Below are positions 16,985-24,961 of a DNA stretch of 56,644 nt, piece after piece. The position numbers and the translations under genes are program-made. Source of the stretch: Rhodobacteraceae bacterium UBA3069 (GTDB taxonomy: Bacteria; Pseudomonadota; Alphaproteobacteria; Rhodobacterales; Rhodobacteraceae); contig DFBX01000112.1 in assembly GCA_002366795.1 (NCBI GenBank), positions 1-56,644 on the forward strand, read 5' to 3'. A model generated the notes under the pieces. It was given only the letters and a program-made list of their open reading frames with translations. It had not been told where the DNA came from and searched no databases. Numbering within the stretch: the first letter of the stretch is position 1; the number at the start of each line of letters is the position of its first letter.

Positions 16985-18514
16985 CTAGGCGCCCCGTTTC
17001 AGCAGCAAAAGATGCAGCGCGGCGCGGCGGGCCGTGTCCTCCAGCCCCATTGCGCGGAAGGCGGCCAGCGATCCGGTCAGCCACTTCGTCTCGCCGCCCG
17101 CGGCGCGTTGATACTGGTGCATGGCATCCAGAATGACCTCTCCCAGGCGGTCGTCCTGCATCGCGGTTTGCAGTTCGGCGGGGGGCGGCGCGTCGGTGAA
17201 CACGGCGGCGATGGCCCGCTCTTCGGGGGTATTGGCAAGGCTGGCATCCGGCATGCCCTGCGCCAGCCCGCTCAGGAATGCCATGCCCGGCAGGGCCGCG
17301 CCGCGCGCGTTTGCCGCGGCCTCGTATTTCGGGCCGAGCAGGGCGATGCGATAGGCCAGTTCGGCCGCGCGCCCCTCCAGCGGGATTTTCATCAGCCGGG
17401 CGGCATAAAGTTTCGCAAAACTTTCTTCCAGTCGCGCTGTGGCGATTTGCGACCAGACCGGCGGAAGGGTGCGGGCAACAGCCTGCGCATCACCGGTTTG
17501 CACTGCCATATCAAAGCGTTGCACCGCCTCAATCCGGTCCCAGACCCCGCCTGACGCCGCCGGAAGCCGTTCCGTCCAGATGCCAAGCAGCAGGTTTTCG
17601 GGTAAGGCACCGGTGCGGGCCAAACGTTCGGCGGCCTCGATCCGGGCCTTCCATCCGACCGTGTCGCGCAGGTCTGCCACGGCAAAGGCACGCGGCAGCG
17701 GGGCGGTTGGCAGTGGCTCGCCAATCGCGCCATACAGGCGGAAAATCAGCGGCGCGGGGCGCACGGGCGGGCGCGGCACCGGATCACCCTCGAACAGGTC
17801 GGGGTCTAGGAAACGGGCCAGGAGCGTGTCTTCAAGATCGTCCACATGACCAAGGGCGCGGGCGGTTTCCAGCGTCAGAACGGCCGTGTCCCACGCGCCC
17901 TCGCGCGCGGTGCAAAACACCTGTGCGGCATAGCTGGGCGACAGGTGCGGCTTGTCCACCAGCGTCTTGCAGGCCAGATGTTCCTCGCCGGTCAGAAGGG
18001 TCGCATCGAACCAGCGCGAAAACAGCGCGGGCGTGTCCGGCCCGGCGCGGTCCAGCAGGGCCTGCGCATGTTCCACCGCACCCAGATCGATCAGCGCGTC
18101 GATCCGCGCGAGCAGAAAGGCGCTGTCGCGCCCGGTATCATTCGGGGCCTCGGCCTCGGCCAGAAGCAGGGTGTAAAGCAGCGCCTGCATGGCCGGAAGG
18201 TTCTGCACATCCTGCACCCGGATCAACCGGGCCAGGGTGGCGTTTGTCGAGCCTTTCCAGAGGTTTGCGGGTAGCCCTGTGACCGAAGTGGGCAGCAGGC
18301 CCACGCTGTCGGGCTGCGGTGCGCCCAGTGGAGCGACCGTGACCTGCGGCGTGGCGGCCCCGTTGGTGACGGGCGGTTCGTCGATGCGGTGGCGGGGCTG
18401 AATCACCGGCGTGGCGTCGTTCAACCAGTCAATGGCGGAAAGCGGGTCTTGTGCCGGGGCGATCCCCGGAACGAGCGCGAGGCTCAGCGTCAGGACAGCC
18501 GTCCTATTGCGCAT
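16985..18514 (-). CDS. Secreted/periplasmic alpha-helical protein of unknown function
   Basis: A 509-aa protein with a signal peptide (MRNRTAVLTLSLALVPGIAPAQ, cleavage near residue 22). The mature protein is mostly helical, with Ala/Leu-rich repeats resembling TPR or Sel1-like solenoids (for example ARIDALIDLGAVEHAQALLD), but no domain is firmly assigned. ATG 18514 is chosen because it starts a good signal sequence; the upstream in-frame extension is the other-frame reading of the 49-aa gene, which this gene overlaps by 11 bp. It is immediately followed by xerD, so the three genes form an operon divergent from aroK. A periplasmic envelope role is plausible but unproven. Confidence 0.8.
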   Translation of the reverse strand: MRNRTAVLTLSLALVPGIAPAQDPLSAIDWLNDATPVIQPRHRIDEPPVTNGAATPQVTVAPLGAPQPDSVGLLPTSVTGLPANLWKGSTNATLARLIRVQDVQNLPAMQALLYTLLLAEAEAPNDTGRDSAFLLARIDALIDLGAVEHAQALLDRAGPDTPALFSRWFDATLLTGEEHLACKTLVDKPHLSPSYAAQVFCTAREGAWDTAVLTLETARALGHVDDLEDTLLARFLDPDLFEGDPVPRPPVRPAPLIFRLYGAIGEPLPTAPLPRAFAVADLRDTVGWKARIEAAERLARTGALPENLLLGIWTERLPAASGGVWDRIEAVQRFDMAVQTGDAQAVARTLPPVWSQIATARLEESFAKLYAARLMKIPLEGRAAELAYRIALLGPKYEAAANARGAALPGMAFLSGLAQGMPDASLANTPEERAIAAVFTDAPPPAELQTAMQDDRLGEVILDAMHQYQRAAGGETKWLTGSLAAFRAMGLEDTARRAALHLLLLKRGA

Positions 18515-18653
18515 CCAGCACCACCTTCTGCCGTTGCTCGACCGCTGGCGCCGAGAAGTCAGCCCCCAGGAACGGACCCAGGTAGGCATAGCCGACCAAT
18601 CCGATGCCACCCAAAATCACCATATATAACAACCACTTAATAATGCGCCCCAT
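18504..18653 (-). CDS. Small single-pass membrane protein (49 aa)
   Basis: A short gene starting MGRIIKWLLYMVILGG, with one hydrophobic segment (residues 8-30) followed by a polar tail ending VVLDAQ. Its TAG overlaps the start of the 509-aa gene by 11 bases (ATGCGCAATAG), a classic translational-coupling layout. The hydrophobic, in-frame, operon-linked character makes it a likely real gene. Function unknown; it could anchor or assist the secreted protein encoded next. Confidence 0.7.
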   Translation of the reverse strand: MGRIIKWLLYMVILGGIGLVGYAYLGPFLGADFSAPAVEQRQKVVLDAQ

Positions 18654-18786
18654 GTGTTTCCGCCCGTTCTTCTGCTCGTGTCGCGTCCGGTTTTGAACAC
18701 TTTATAACTGGCCTTTTGGCGAATATCACGTCATTGAGGCAAAAGATTTTGAAATGGGCAGGGGATGGCCGACGGGGCGGGTCGCA

Positions 18787-19335
18787 ATGGGTTGGAATCT
18801 TAAGAAAACTGTTGTGTTGGTCGGGATGATGGGGGCTGGCAAGACCGCGGTGGGCAAGGCGCTTGCCGCGCGTCTGGACGTGCCTTTCCTCGACTCGGAT
18901 GCGGAAATCGAAGCCGCCGCGAACATGACCATCCCAGAGATTTTCACCCGCGACGGAGAGCCGTTTTTCCGCGCCCGCGAATCCCAAGTCATCAACCGTT
19001 TGCTGGACAACGAACGCTGCATCCTGTCCACCGGCGGGGGCGCTTTCATGGCCGGGCCGAACCGTCAGGCGATCACCGATAAGGGCGTTTCGGTCTGGTT
19101 GAACGCTCCGCTTGACCTGCTGTGGCAGCGGGTAAAGCATAAAGATACCAGGCCCTTGCTGCGCACGGTCGACCCTTATGGAACGCTAAAGGGGTTGTTC
19201 GAAACACGGTGCCCGATCTATGCCGAGGCGGACCTGAAACTCGACGTCACCGCAGGCTGGTCGATCGAGGACACGGCCACCCGCGTGATCGAGGCGCTGC
19301 TGGCCCGCAATGACGTTCTGGAGGAAACCCCGTGA
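18787..19335 (+). CDS. aroK: Shikimate kinase
   Basis: A 182-aa enzyme phosphorylating shikimate at the 3-hydroxyl with ATP, in the chorismate pathway. The Walker A loop GMMGAGKT, substrate-binding DSDAEIE, Arg-containing EPFFRARE and GGGAF motifs are all present. Length is normal. The start is set at ATG 18787 (MGWNLKKTVV); an in-frame ATG at 18754 would add 11 residues that do not look conserved. The stop overlaps the GTG start of aroB (GTGA), giving a coupled aroKB operon, the usual arrangement in many proteobacteria. Confidence 0.93.
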   Translation: MGWNLKKTVVLVGMMGAGKTAVGKALAARLDVPFLDSDAEIEAAANMTIPEIFTRDGEPFFRARESQVINRLLDNERCILSTGGGAFMAGPNRQAITDKGVSVWLNAPLDLLWQRVKHKDTRPLLRTVDPYGTLKGLFETRCPIYAEADLKLDVTAGWSIEDTATRVIEALLARNDVLEETP

Positions 19336-20444
19336 CCGAAACCGTGCATGTTGGACTGGGCGATCGCGCCTATGACATCCATATCGGAACCGGGCTGCTG
19401 GACCGCGCGCCCGACCTGATCGCTTCCTTCCTGAAACGCCCGCGCGTCGCCATCGTGACCGATGAAAATGTCGGTGCACTGCACTTGGATGCGCTGGTCA
19501 ACGCATTGGAATCGCAGGGTATTGCCACGACTTCCCTGACCTTGCCCGCAGGCGAGGCGACGAAATGCTGGGCCGAGCTGACCCATGTCACCGACTGGCT
19601 GCTGGACGAGAAGATCGAGCGCCGCGACATCGTCATCGCCTTTGGCGGCGGTGTGATCGGCGATCTGGTCGGCTTTGCCGCAGCGATCCTGCGGCGCGGG
19701 GTGCGCTTCGTGCAGATCCCGACCTCGCTTCTGGCGCAGGTCGACAGCTCGGTCGGGGGCAAGACCGGGATCAACACGCGCCACGGCAAGAACCTGATCG
19801 GCGCGTTCCACCAGCCCGTGCTGGTGCTGGCCGACACAGGGCTATTGGGCACGCTGACCAAGCGCGATTATCTGGCCGGATATGGCGAGGTGGTGAAATA
19901 CGGGCTGCTTGGAGATAGTGAATTTTTTCAATGGCTTGAAGGCAATGCCTCGCATGCTGCCGAAGGTGATATGGAGGCGCGGATTCGCGCGGTGAAACGA
20001 TCCTGCGAGATGAAGGCAGAGATTGTCATGCGCGACGAAACAGAGCAGGGCGACCGCGCCTTGCTGAACCTTGGCCATACGTTTTGCCACGCGCTGGAGG
20101 CCGCGACGGGCTATTCGGATCGCCTGCTGCATGGCGAGGGCGTGGCGGTGGGCTGTGCGCTGGCATTCGAATTGTCGGCCCGGATGGGGCTGTGTTCCCA
20201 AGAAGAGCCAAGCCGCGTGCGGGCACATCTGCGCGACATGGGGATGAAGGTCGATCTGACTGATATCGCGGGGGAATTGCCCGATGCGGATGGTCTGCTG
20301 GACCTGATGGGGCAGGACAAGAAGGTGCAGGACGGAAAGCTGACCTTTATCCTTGCGCGGGGCATCGGGCAGGCGTTTACCACGTCGGATGTGGACCGTG
20401 ATGTGGTGCGCGCGGTGTTGCAGGATTCCGCTAACGCCGGTTAA
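19332..20444 (+). CDS. aroB: 3-dehydroquinate synthase
   Basis: A 370-aa NAD- and metal-dependent cyclase converting DAHP to 3-dehydroquinate. Visible motifs: FGGGVIGDLVGFAAA (NAD binding), IPTSLLAQVDSSVGGKTGIN, GEVVKYG with the metal-ligand Glu, NLGHTFCHALE and LLHGEGVAVG with metal-ligand His residues. It begins with GTG overlapping the aroK stop, as expected for translational coupling. No terminator with a T-run is evident just downstream; a repeat-bearing intergenic stretch follows. Confidence 0.95.
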   Translation: MTETVHVGLGDRAYDIHIGTGLLDRAPDLIASFLKRPRVAIVTDENVGALHLDALVNALESQGIATTSLTLPAGEATKCWAELTHVTDWLLDEKIERRDIVIAFGGGVIGDLVGFAAAILRRGVRFVQIPTSLLAQVDSSVGGKTGINTRHGKNLIGAFHQPVLVLADTGLLGTLTKRDYLAGYGEVVKYGLLGDSEFFQWLEGNASHAAEGDMEARIRAVKRSCEMKAEIVMRDETEQGDRALLNLGHTFCHALEAATGYSDRLLHGEGVAVGCALAFELSARMGLCSQEEPSRVRAHLRDMGMKVDLTDIAGELPDADGLLDLMGQDKKVQDGKLTFILARGIGQAFTTSDVDRDVVRAVLQDSANAG

Positions 20445-20608
20445 GCTATCGCCCGATAAAGTTTTAATTCCGGTTGAAACAATCTCTGGTCGTTAAGCGG
20501 TGCTTGCGCAGCGAACGGCGGTCAAATTCAGGTAAATTTAGGGGAAATCGTGAGTTTCACGGGGGCAATCCGTGAATCTTAACCCTTTTGTTAAGGGGCT
20601 GCGCCAGA

Positions 20609-20644
20609 TGCCTCCGGCGGGAGGTATTTTCAGAACAATGAAGG
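20609..20644 (+). repeat. Short intergenic repeat, copy 1
   Basis: GCCTCCGGCGGGAGGTATTT followed by TCAGAACAATGAAGG. It is a member of a family also seen at 23257, 23414, 26456 (inverted), 30536, 34601, 38715, 42347 (inverted) and 52970/53030 (inverted pair). All copies lie between genes. Confidence 0.7.
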
Positions 20645-20688
20645 CTATCAGGGCGCGTGTCGTGCGAGGGGCAGGTGGGCCCTGCGGG

Positions 20689-20762
20689 CGTCAGCCTGCG
20701 GGGCCACGCCCAACCGCGAATGCGTATCTTTGATACGCGCTGAGTGGGCGGGAGCGCCCCGT
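20689..20762 (+). repeat. Composite hairpin repeat flanking tyrS-anmK, left copy
   Basis: Shares CAGCC.GCGGGGCCA.GCCCAACCG and TGGGCGGGAGCGCCCC with the element at 23303-23381, but the central hairpin differs (GCGTATC TTT GATACGC here). GGGGC...GCCCC and GCCCA...TGGGC can pair, nesting the inner hairpin. Confidence 0.6.
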
Positions 20763-20787
20763 TTTTCGGGGGCGCGCCGGTTTTGGG

Positions 20788-22041
20788 TCAGCCGAGGCGC
20801 ACGAGGGCGTGGCGTTTCTTGCCCGCCGAAAGTTTCACCGGGTTGGCCAGCGCCTTTGCGGTCAGCATCAGGCCTGCGTCGGTCAGCGGTTCGTCGTCGA
20901 TCCGCGCGCCGTTCTCAGCAATCAGGCGCTTTGCCTCTTTGCCGGATTTGGCAAGGCCGGAGCGGACCAGCAGTTGTACGATCGAAATGCCGTCGCCTGC
21001 GACTTCCTCGGCGGTCAGGTCGAGGGTTGGCAGATCGTCGCCCACGCCGCCTTTTTCGAAAACCTCGCGCGCGGTCTGCTCGGCGGCTTTGGCGGCCTCG
21101 GCCCCGTGCAGCAGGGTGGTGACCTCGTTCGCGAGGATAATCTTGGCCGCGTTGATTTCGGACCCTTCCAGCGCGCCCAGCCGTTCGCATTCTTCCAGCG
21201 GCAGTTCAGTGTAGAATTTCAGGAAGCGGCCCGTGTCGGCATCGGTGGTGTTGCGCCAGAACTGCCAGAATTCGTAGGGCGACAGCATGTCACCGTTCAG
21301 CCAGATCGCGCCCGATTGCGATTTGCCCATCTTCTTGCCGTCGGACGTGGTCAGCAGCGGCGAGGTCAGCCCGAACACCTGGTGGTCGATCACCCGGCGG
21401 GTCAGGTCGATCCCGTTGACGATGTTGCCCCATTGGTCGGACCCGCCCATTTGCAGGATGCAATCGTAGCGTTTGTTCAGCTCCAGGAAGTCATAGGCTT
21501 GCAGGATCATGTAGTTGAATTCAAGGAAGGACAGCGATTGTTCGCGGTCCAGTCGGGATTTCACCGATTCAAACGCCAGCATCCGGTTGACGGAAAAATG
21601 CCGCCCGATGTCGCGCAGGAAATCAAGGTAGTTCAGCCCGTCCAGCCATTCGGCATTGTTGATCATCAGCGCGGGGTTGCCGTGCTGTTCGTAATCGACA
21701 TAGGCGGCGAAGACCCGTTTGATGCCTGCGATATTGTCGTCGATCTGGTCTGCGGTCAGCAGGGGGCGTTCGTCGGCGCGAAAGCTGGGATCGCCCACCT
21801 TGGTGGTGCCGCCCCCCATCAGGGTGATCGGGCGGTGGCCGGTTTTCTGGAACCAGCGCAGCATCATGATCTGGATCAGCGAGCCGACGTGCAGCGATTT
21901 CGCCGTGGCGTCAAAGCCGATATAGGCGGTGCACATGCCCTTGTTCAGTTCTTCGTCGAGGCCTTGATAATCGGTGCAGTCGGCCAGGAAGCCGCGCTCC
22001 ATCATCACGCGCATGAAGTCCGATTTGGGGTGATAGGTCAT
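20788..22041 (-). CDS. tyrS: Tyrosyl-tRNA synthetase
   Basis: A 417-aa class I synthetase charging tRNA-Tyr. The HIGH-type motif reads LHVGSL within AYIGFDATAKSLHVGSL, the KMSKS-type loop reads GKKMGKS, and a C-terminal S4 RNA-binding domain includes ISIVQLLVRSGLAKSGKEA. Length and domain order are normal for bacterial TyrRS. ATG 22041 (MTYHPKSDF) is the family start; the longer in-frame extension upstream is antisense to anmK. It is divergent from anmK with 63 bp between the starts. Confidence 0.96.
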   Translation of the reverse strand: MTYHPKSDFMRVMMERGFLADCTDYQGLDEELNKGMCTAYIGFDATAKSLHVGSLIQIMMLRWFQKTGHRPITLMGGGTTKVGDPSFRADERPLLTADQIDDNIAGIKRVFAAYVDYEQHGNPALMINNAEWLDGLNYLDFLRDIGRHFSVNRMLAFESVKSRLDREQSLSFLEFNYMILQAYDFLELNKRYDCILQMGGSDQWGNIVNGIDLTRRVIDHQVFGLTSPLLTTSDGKKMGKSQSGAIWLNGDMLSPYEFWQFWRNTTDADTGRFLKFYTELPLEECERLGALEGSEINAAKIILANEVTTLLHGAEAAKAAEQTAREVFEKGGVGDDLPTLDLTAEEVAGDGISIVQLLVRSGLAKSGKEAKRLIAENGARIDDEPLTDAGLMLTAKALANPVKLSAGKKRHALVRLG

Positions 22042-22104
22042 CGCTCTTGTCCGTCTGTGATTTGCGCGGCATGTATATGGGTCAAAAGGGCAGAGGGAAA
22101 GTCC

Positions 22105-23205
22105 ATGTTGAAGGGTCAGGTGTTGCGCGTGCTTGGGGCCATGTCGGGCACGTCTTTGGACGGGGTGGATGTGGCGGTGGTCGAGACGAATGGCGAGGTG
22201 ATTTTTGGCTTTGGCCCGTCGCGCTATCGGCCTTTTTCCGAGGATGAGCAGGCGGTGTTGCGCCGCGCCTTGGGCTGTTGGCCGGGCGATGCGGGTGTGG
22301 CCGAGGTGGCAGCTTTGGTCGAGGCGGCGCATATCGAGGCGATGTCCGGGTTTGATGTGGATTTGTGCGGTTTCCACGGTCAGACATTGGCACATGATCC
22401 CGATGGGTTCCGCACCCATCAGGCCGGCGATGGCGGCATTCTGGCCGAGGCATTGGGCATTCCGGTGGTGTGGGATTTCCGGTCCTCCGACATGCAGCTT
22501 GGCGGGCAGGGCGCGCCTTTGGCGCCGTTTTTCCATTTTGCCTGTGCCAAGTGGATCGGGGCGGATGCGCCGGTGGCGTTTTTGAATTTGGGCGGCGTGG
22601 GCAATATCACATGGGTGGACCCTTCGAAGGCGCGGCCCGAGGAGGAGGGCGCGCTTCTGGCCTTTGATACCGGCCCCGCCAATGCGCCCCTGAACGATCT
22701 GATGATGCAACGGCGCGGCCTGGCCTTTGACGAGAGCGGCAAGCTGGCCGCCACCGGCAGCGTGGTGGACGGCGCGTTGGAGTTGTTCCTGGACGAGCCC
22801 TATTTCTACAAGATCCCGCCCAAGTCGCTGGATCGCGATGCGTTTTCCGACATGCTGGAGCTGGTGTGCGAGCTGCCCGATGGCGATGCGGCGGCCACCA
22901 TGACCGCCATGGCCGCGGCGGCGGTGATGAAGGGCATCGAGCATTGCCCAAGCCCGCCCGCGCGGATGCTGGTCACGGGGGGCGGGCGGTTGAATCCCGT
23001 TATGATGGAAATGCTGCGCATGGGGCTGGATTGCCCCGTCGATCCGGTAGAGGCCGTGGGGTTGAACGGCGACATGCTGGAGGCGCAGGCTTTTGCCTAT
23101 CTGGCTGCGCGGGTGGCGCGGGGGCTTTCGACCTCTTGCCCGGCGACCACCGGCGTGCGGGCTGCTGTCGGCGGGGGAGAGATTTCCCGTCCGGGTGCGG
23201 CCTGA
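22105..23205 (+). CDS. anmK: Anhydro-N-acetylmuramic acid kinase
   Basis: A 366-aa sugar kinase of the ASKHA fold that opens and phosphorylates 1,6-anhydro-MurNAc released from peptidoglycan turnover, giving MurNAc-6-phosphate. Signatures seen: MSGTSLDGVDVAVVE near the N-terminus, GFHGQTLAHDP, LNLGGVGNITWV and FDTGPANAPLND. ATG 22105 is preceded by AGAGGGAAA, a good ribosome site. The frame stays open far upstream as a shadow of tyrS, so this start is the meaningful one. The neighbouring wall genes in the window (amidase, PBP1A) are not adjacent. Confidence 0.95.
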   Translation: MLKGQVLRVLGAMSGTSLDGVDVAVVETNGEVIFGFGPSRYRPFSEDEQAVLRRALGCWPGDAGVAEVAALVEAAHIEAMSGFDVDLCGFHGQTLAHDPDGFRTHQAGDGGILAEALGIPVVWDFRSSDMQLGGQGAPLAPFFHFACAKWIGADAPVAFLNLGGVGNITWVDPSKARPEEEGALLAFDTGPANAPLNDLMMQRRGLAFDESGKLAATGSVVDGALELFLDEPYFYKIPPKSLDRDAFSDMLELVCELPDGDAAATMTAMAAAAVMKGIEHCPSPPARMLVTGGGRLNPVMMEMLRMGLDCPVDPVEAVGLNGDMLEAQAFAYLAARVARGLSTSCPATTGVRAAVGGGEISRPGAA

Positions 23206-23256
23206 CGGGGTGGAATTGCGCAGTTGTTGAACAGAGAAGCCAGTGTCCGGTCTGGG

Positions 23257-23290
23257 CTTTCGTTCAGGTATTTGCCGAACAGTGAAAGGG
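23257..23290 (+). repeat. Short intergenic repeat, degenerate copy
   Basis: GGTATTTGCCGAACAGTGAAAGGG resembles the right half of the repeat family; the CTCCGGCGGG half is lost or altered. Confidence 0.45.
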
Positions 23291-23302
23291 CATGGCCCCG
23301 CG

Positions 23303-23381
23303 GCGCCAGCCAGCGGGGCCATGCCCAACCGTGAGGGGTTTTCCCTTTGGGGAAAATCCTGAATGGGCGGGAGCGCCCCCT
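23303..23381 (+). repeat. Composite hairpin repeat flanking tyrS-anmK, right copy
   Basis: Same outer arms as the element at 20689-20762, with a different inner hairpin (GGGGTTTTCCC TTT GGGGAAAATCC region). It lies downstream of anmK, so the tyrS-anmK pair is bracketed by two same-orientation copies. Confidence 0.55.
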
Positions 23382-23413
23382 GTATTGGCCTTGGTGCGTT
23401 GGGGGGAGGGCAG

Positions 23414-23450
23414 GAGCCTCCGGCGGGGATATTTGGGGACCAAAGAAGGC
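23414..23450 (+). repeat. Short intergenic repeat, copy 2
   Basis: GAGCCTCCGGCGGGGATATT followed by TGGGGACCAAAGAAGGC; a diverged member of the family. Confidence 0.55.
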
Positions 23451-23469
23451 TTGGGGGATGCGTGGCGGC

Positions 23470-24372
23470 CTAGCGCTCTGATGCCTGGGTCAGTTTGGCG
23501 GCGCGGCGGCGGGTGCGGTTCAGGTTCGCCTCGCGCAGGAGTGTATAAAGGCCCGAGCCGACGATCAGCGCCGCGCCTGCCCATGTCCAGAAATCCGGCC
23601 TCTCGCCCAGGATCACGATGCCGATGCACATGGCAAAGATCAGGCGGGTGTAGCGGAACGGGGTGACAAAGCTGACATCGCCGATCCGCATCGCCGCGAC
23701 GATGGCGTAATAGCCGGAGACGCCCGCGCAAAGCGCGATCAAGAAGGGGATCGCATGGGCCGTGGTTGGCACCGGTGCCTGGCCAGTGAAAAGGATCAGG
23801 GCCAGCCCCACCGGCACGACCGAATAGAACCCCAGCGCCGAGATCTGCATCGACGACGCCGTGCGCGGCGCGGCCCGGGTCGCCAGATCGCGGATCGCAA
23901 GGCCGATCACGCCCTGGACGGCGAAAAGCGAGGCGGGTTCGAACCCCTCCAACCCCGGGCGGACCACCATCAGAACGCCGATGAAGCCGACGCAGATTGC
24001 GGTCCAGCGCCGCCAGCCGACGCTTTCATTCAGGAACAGCGCCGCGCCAAGGGTGACGGCCAGCGGGTTGGCTTGCAGGATGGCCGAGGCCGAGGACAGG
24101 GGCGTCAGGGCGATGGCGGTGACAAAGCCCATGGTGCCGATCATCTCGCCAAGGTTGCGCAGCAGGACGGCGCGCTGCCACAGCACGCGGTCCAGCAGGC
24201 CGCGCCCCTGCATCCGCGCGATCAGGGCAAAGACCGATCCGCCGCCCAGCCCCAGCCAGACCAGTACGACGCCAACCGACAATTCGCCCGTCAGGCCCTT
24301 GATGAACAGATCCTCAAGGGCGAAACAGGCCATCGCCACGACCATCAGAACTGCGCCGCGCAGGTTGTCCAT
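23470..24372 (-). CDS. EamA/DMT-family transporter
   Basis: A 300-aa inner-membrane protein of about ten hydrophobic segments arranged as two EamA repeats. It begins MDNLRGAVLMVVAMACFALE and includes LSSASAILQANPLAVTLGAALFL, the glycine- and Pro-rich repeat typical of drug/metabolite exporters. The C-terminus is basic (RTRRRAAKLTQASER). The substrate cannot be told from sequence. ATG 24372 is preceded by GGAGTCAGCAAG, a good ribosome site; the in-frame extension to 24510 is unsupported. It is divergent from the DEAD-box helicase. Confidence 0.9.
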   Translation of the reverse strand: MDNLRGAVLMVVAMACFALEDLFIKGLTGELSVGVVLVWLGLGGGSVFALIARMQGRGLLDRVLWQRAVLLRNLGEMIGTMGFVTAIALTPLSSASAILQANPLAVTLGAALFLNESVGWRRWTAICVGFIGVLMVVRPGLEGFEPASLFAVQGVIGLAIRDLATRAAPRTASSMQISALGFYSVVPVGLALILFTGQAPVPTTAHAIPFLIALCAGVSGYYAIVAAMRIGDVSFVTPFRYTRLIFAMCIGIVILGERPDFWTWAGAALIVGSGLYTLLREANLNRTRRRAAKLTQASER

Positions 24373-24961
24373 CTTGCTGACTCCGAGATAGCTGGCAGGG
24401 TTTCGCGCCCCTGCAACGGGTTCAGGGGTAGCTTTGGTGCCGGGGCGGTGCAAGGGCAATTCGTTCGTATGCGTGCGAGTTTTGGCAATGGCTTGAGGGA
24501 ATGCGCCCACGGGGGAAGGCCTGAAGCGTATTTCGGTTCAGGCCGGGGGGCAGAGCCCCCGTTTCCCCGCGACGGGCCGTAGGGCGCGGCGCAACCATTG
24601 GCCGCCACGTCTGAAAAATGCAGTGTAAAAAAAGCAGTGTAAATGCCGTTCAAATGCGGTGATATATATATATCCCGATGCGCCGGGCGGTCTGCGCGGG
24701 GAAGGCTTGACTTTATCGTCGGCCTTGCCCATGTGGACGTCAACCCCGCCCTCGGCAGCGTGAGCTTGAGAGGGGCGCGAACTTTATCGCGCCCATGAGA
24801 AGAGAGGGCGGCAGGTTCTTTTCCCGAGATCACGCGTGGGAAAACGTCGGCGCGATCCGTTTGGGCATAAGGCCCCTTCGGCAGAACGCATCCGGCGTCA
24901 CCACGACATGGGGCGGAGTGCCCCGAACCCCTGCCATGCTGGCGGGGAGAAGGATATTTTT
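24373..24961. other. Long divergent intergenic region before the DEAD-box helicase
   Basis: 589 bp without a supported gene. It holds two GCAGTGTAAA repeats (about 24617-24642), an alternating TA run at 24663-24673, and an inverted repeat GGGCGCGA/TCGCGCCC (24773-24794). The helicase probably has a long 5' untranslated leader, as seen for cold-induced RNA helicases (inference). No -35/-10 pair is convincing. Confidence 0.4.

Larger units (their letters stand above)
20445..20787. other. Intergenic region between convergent aroB and tyrS, rich in repeats
   Basis: This 343-bp stretch has no gene. It contains one copy of the short intergenic repeat (20609-20644) and a composite hairpin element (20689-20762) with a perfect GCGTATC/GATACGC hairpin at 20722-20738. 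Both may act in transcription termination for the two converging genes. Confidence 0.55.

Noticed and set aside
20809..22104. Long in-frame extension upstream of anmK
   Set aside because: It is antisense to tyrS, whose motifs are clear, and anmK has a good ribosome site at 22105.
24661..24673. TA dinucleotide run before the helicase gene
   Set aside because: Too short to call a microsatellite or phase-variable tract.
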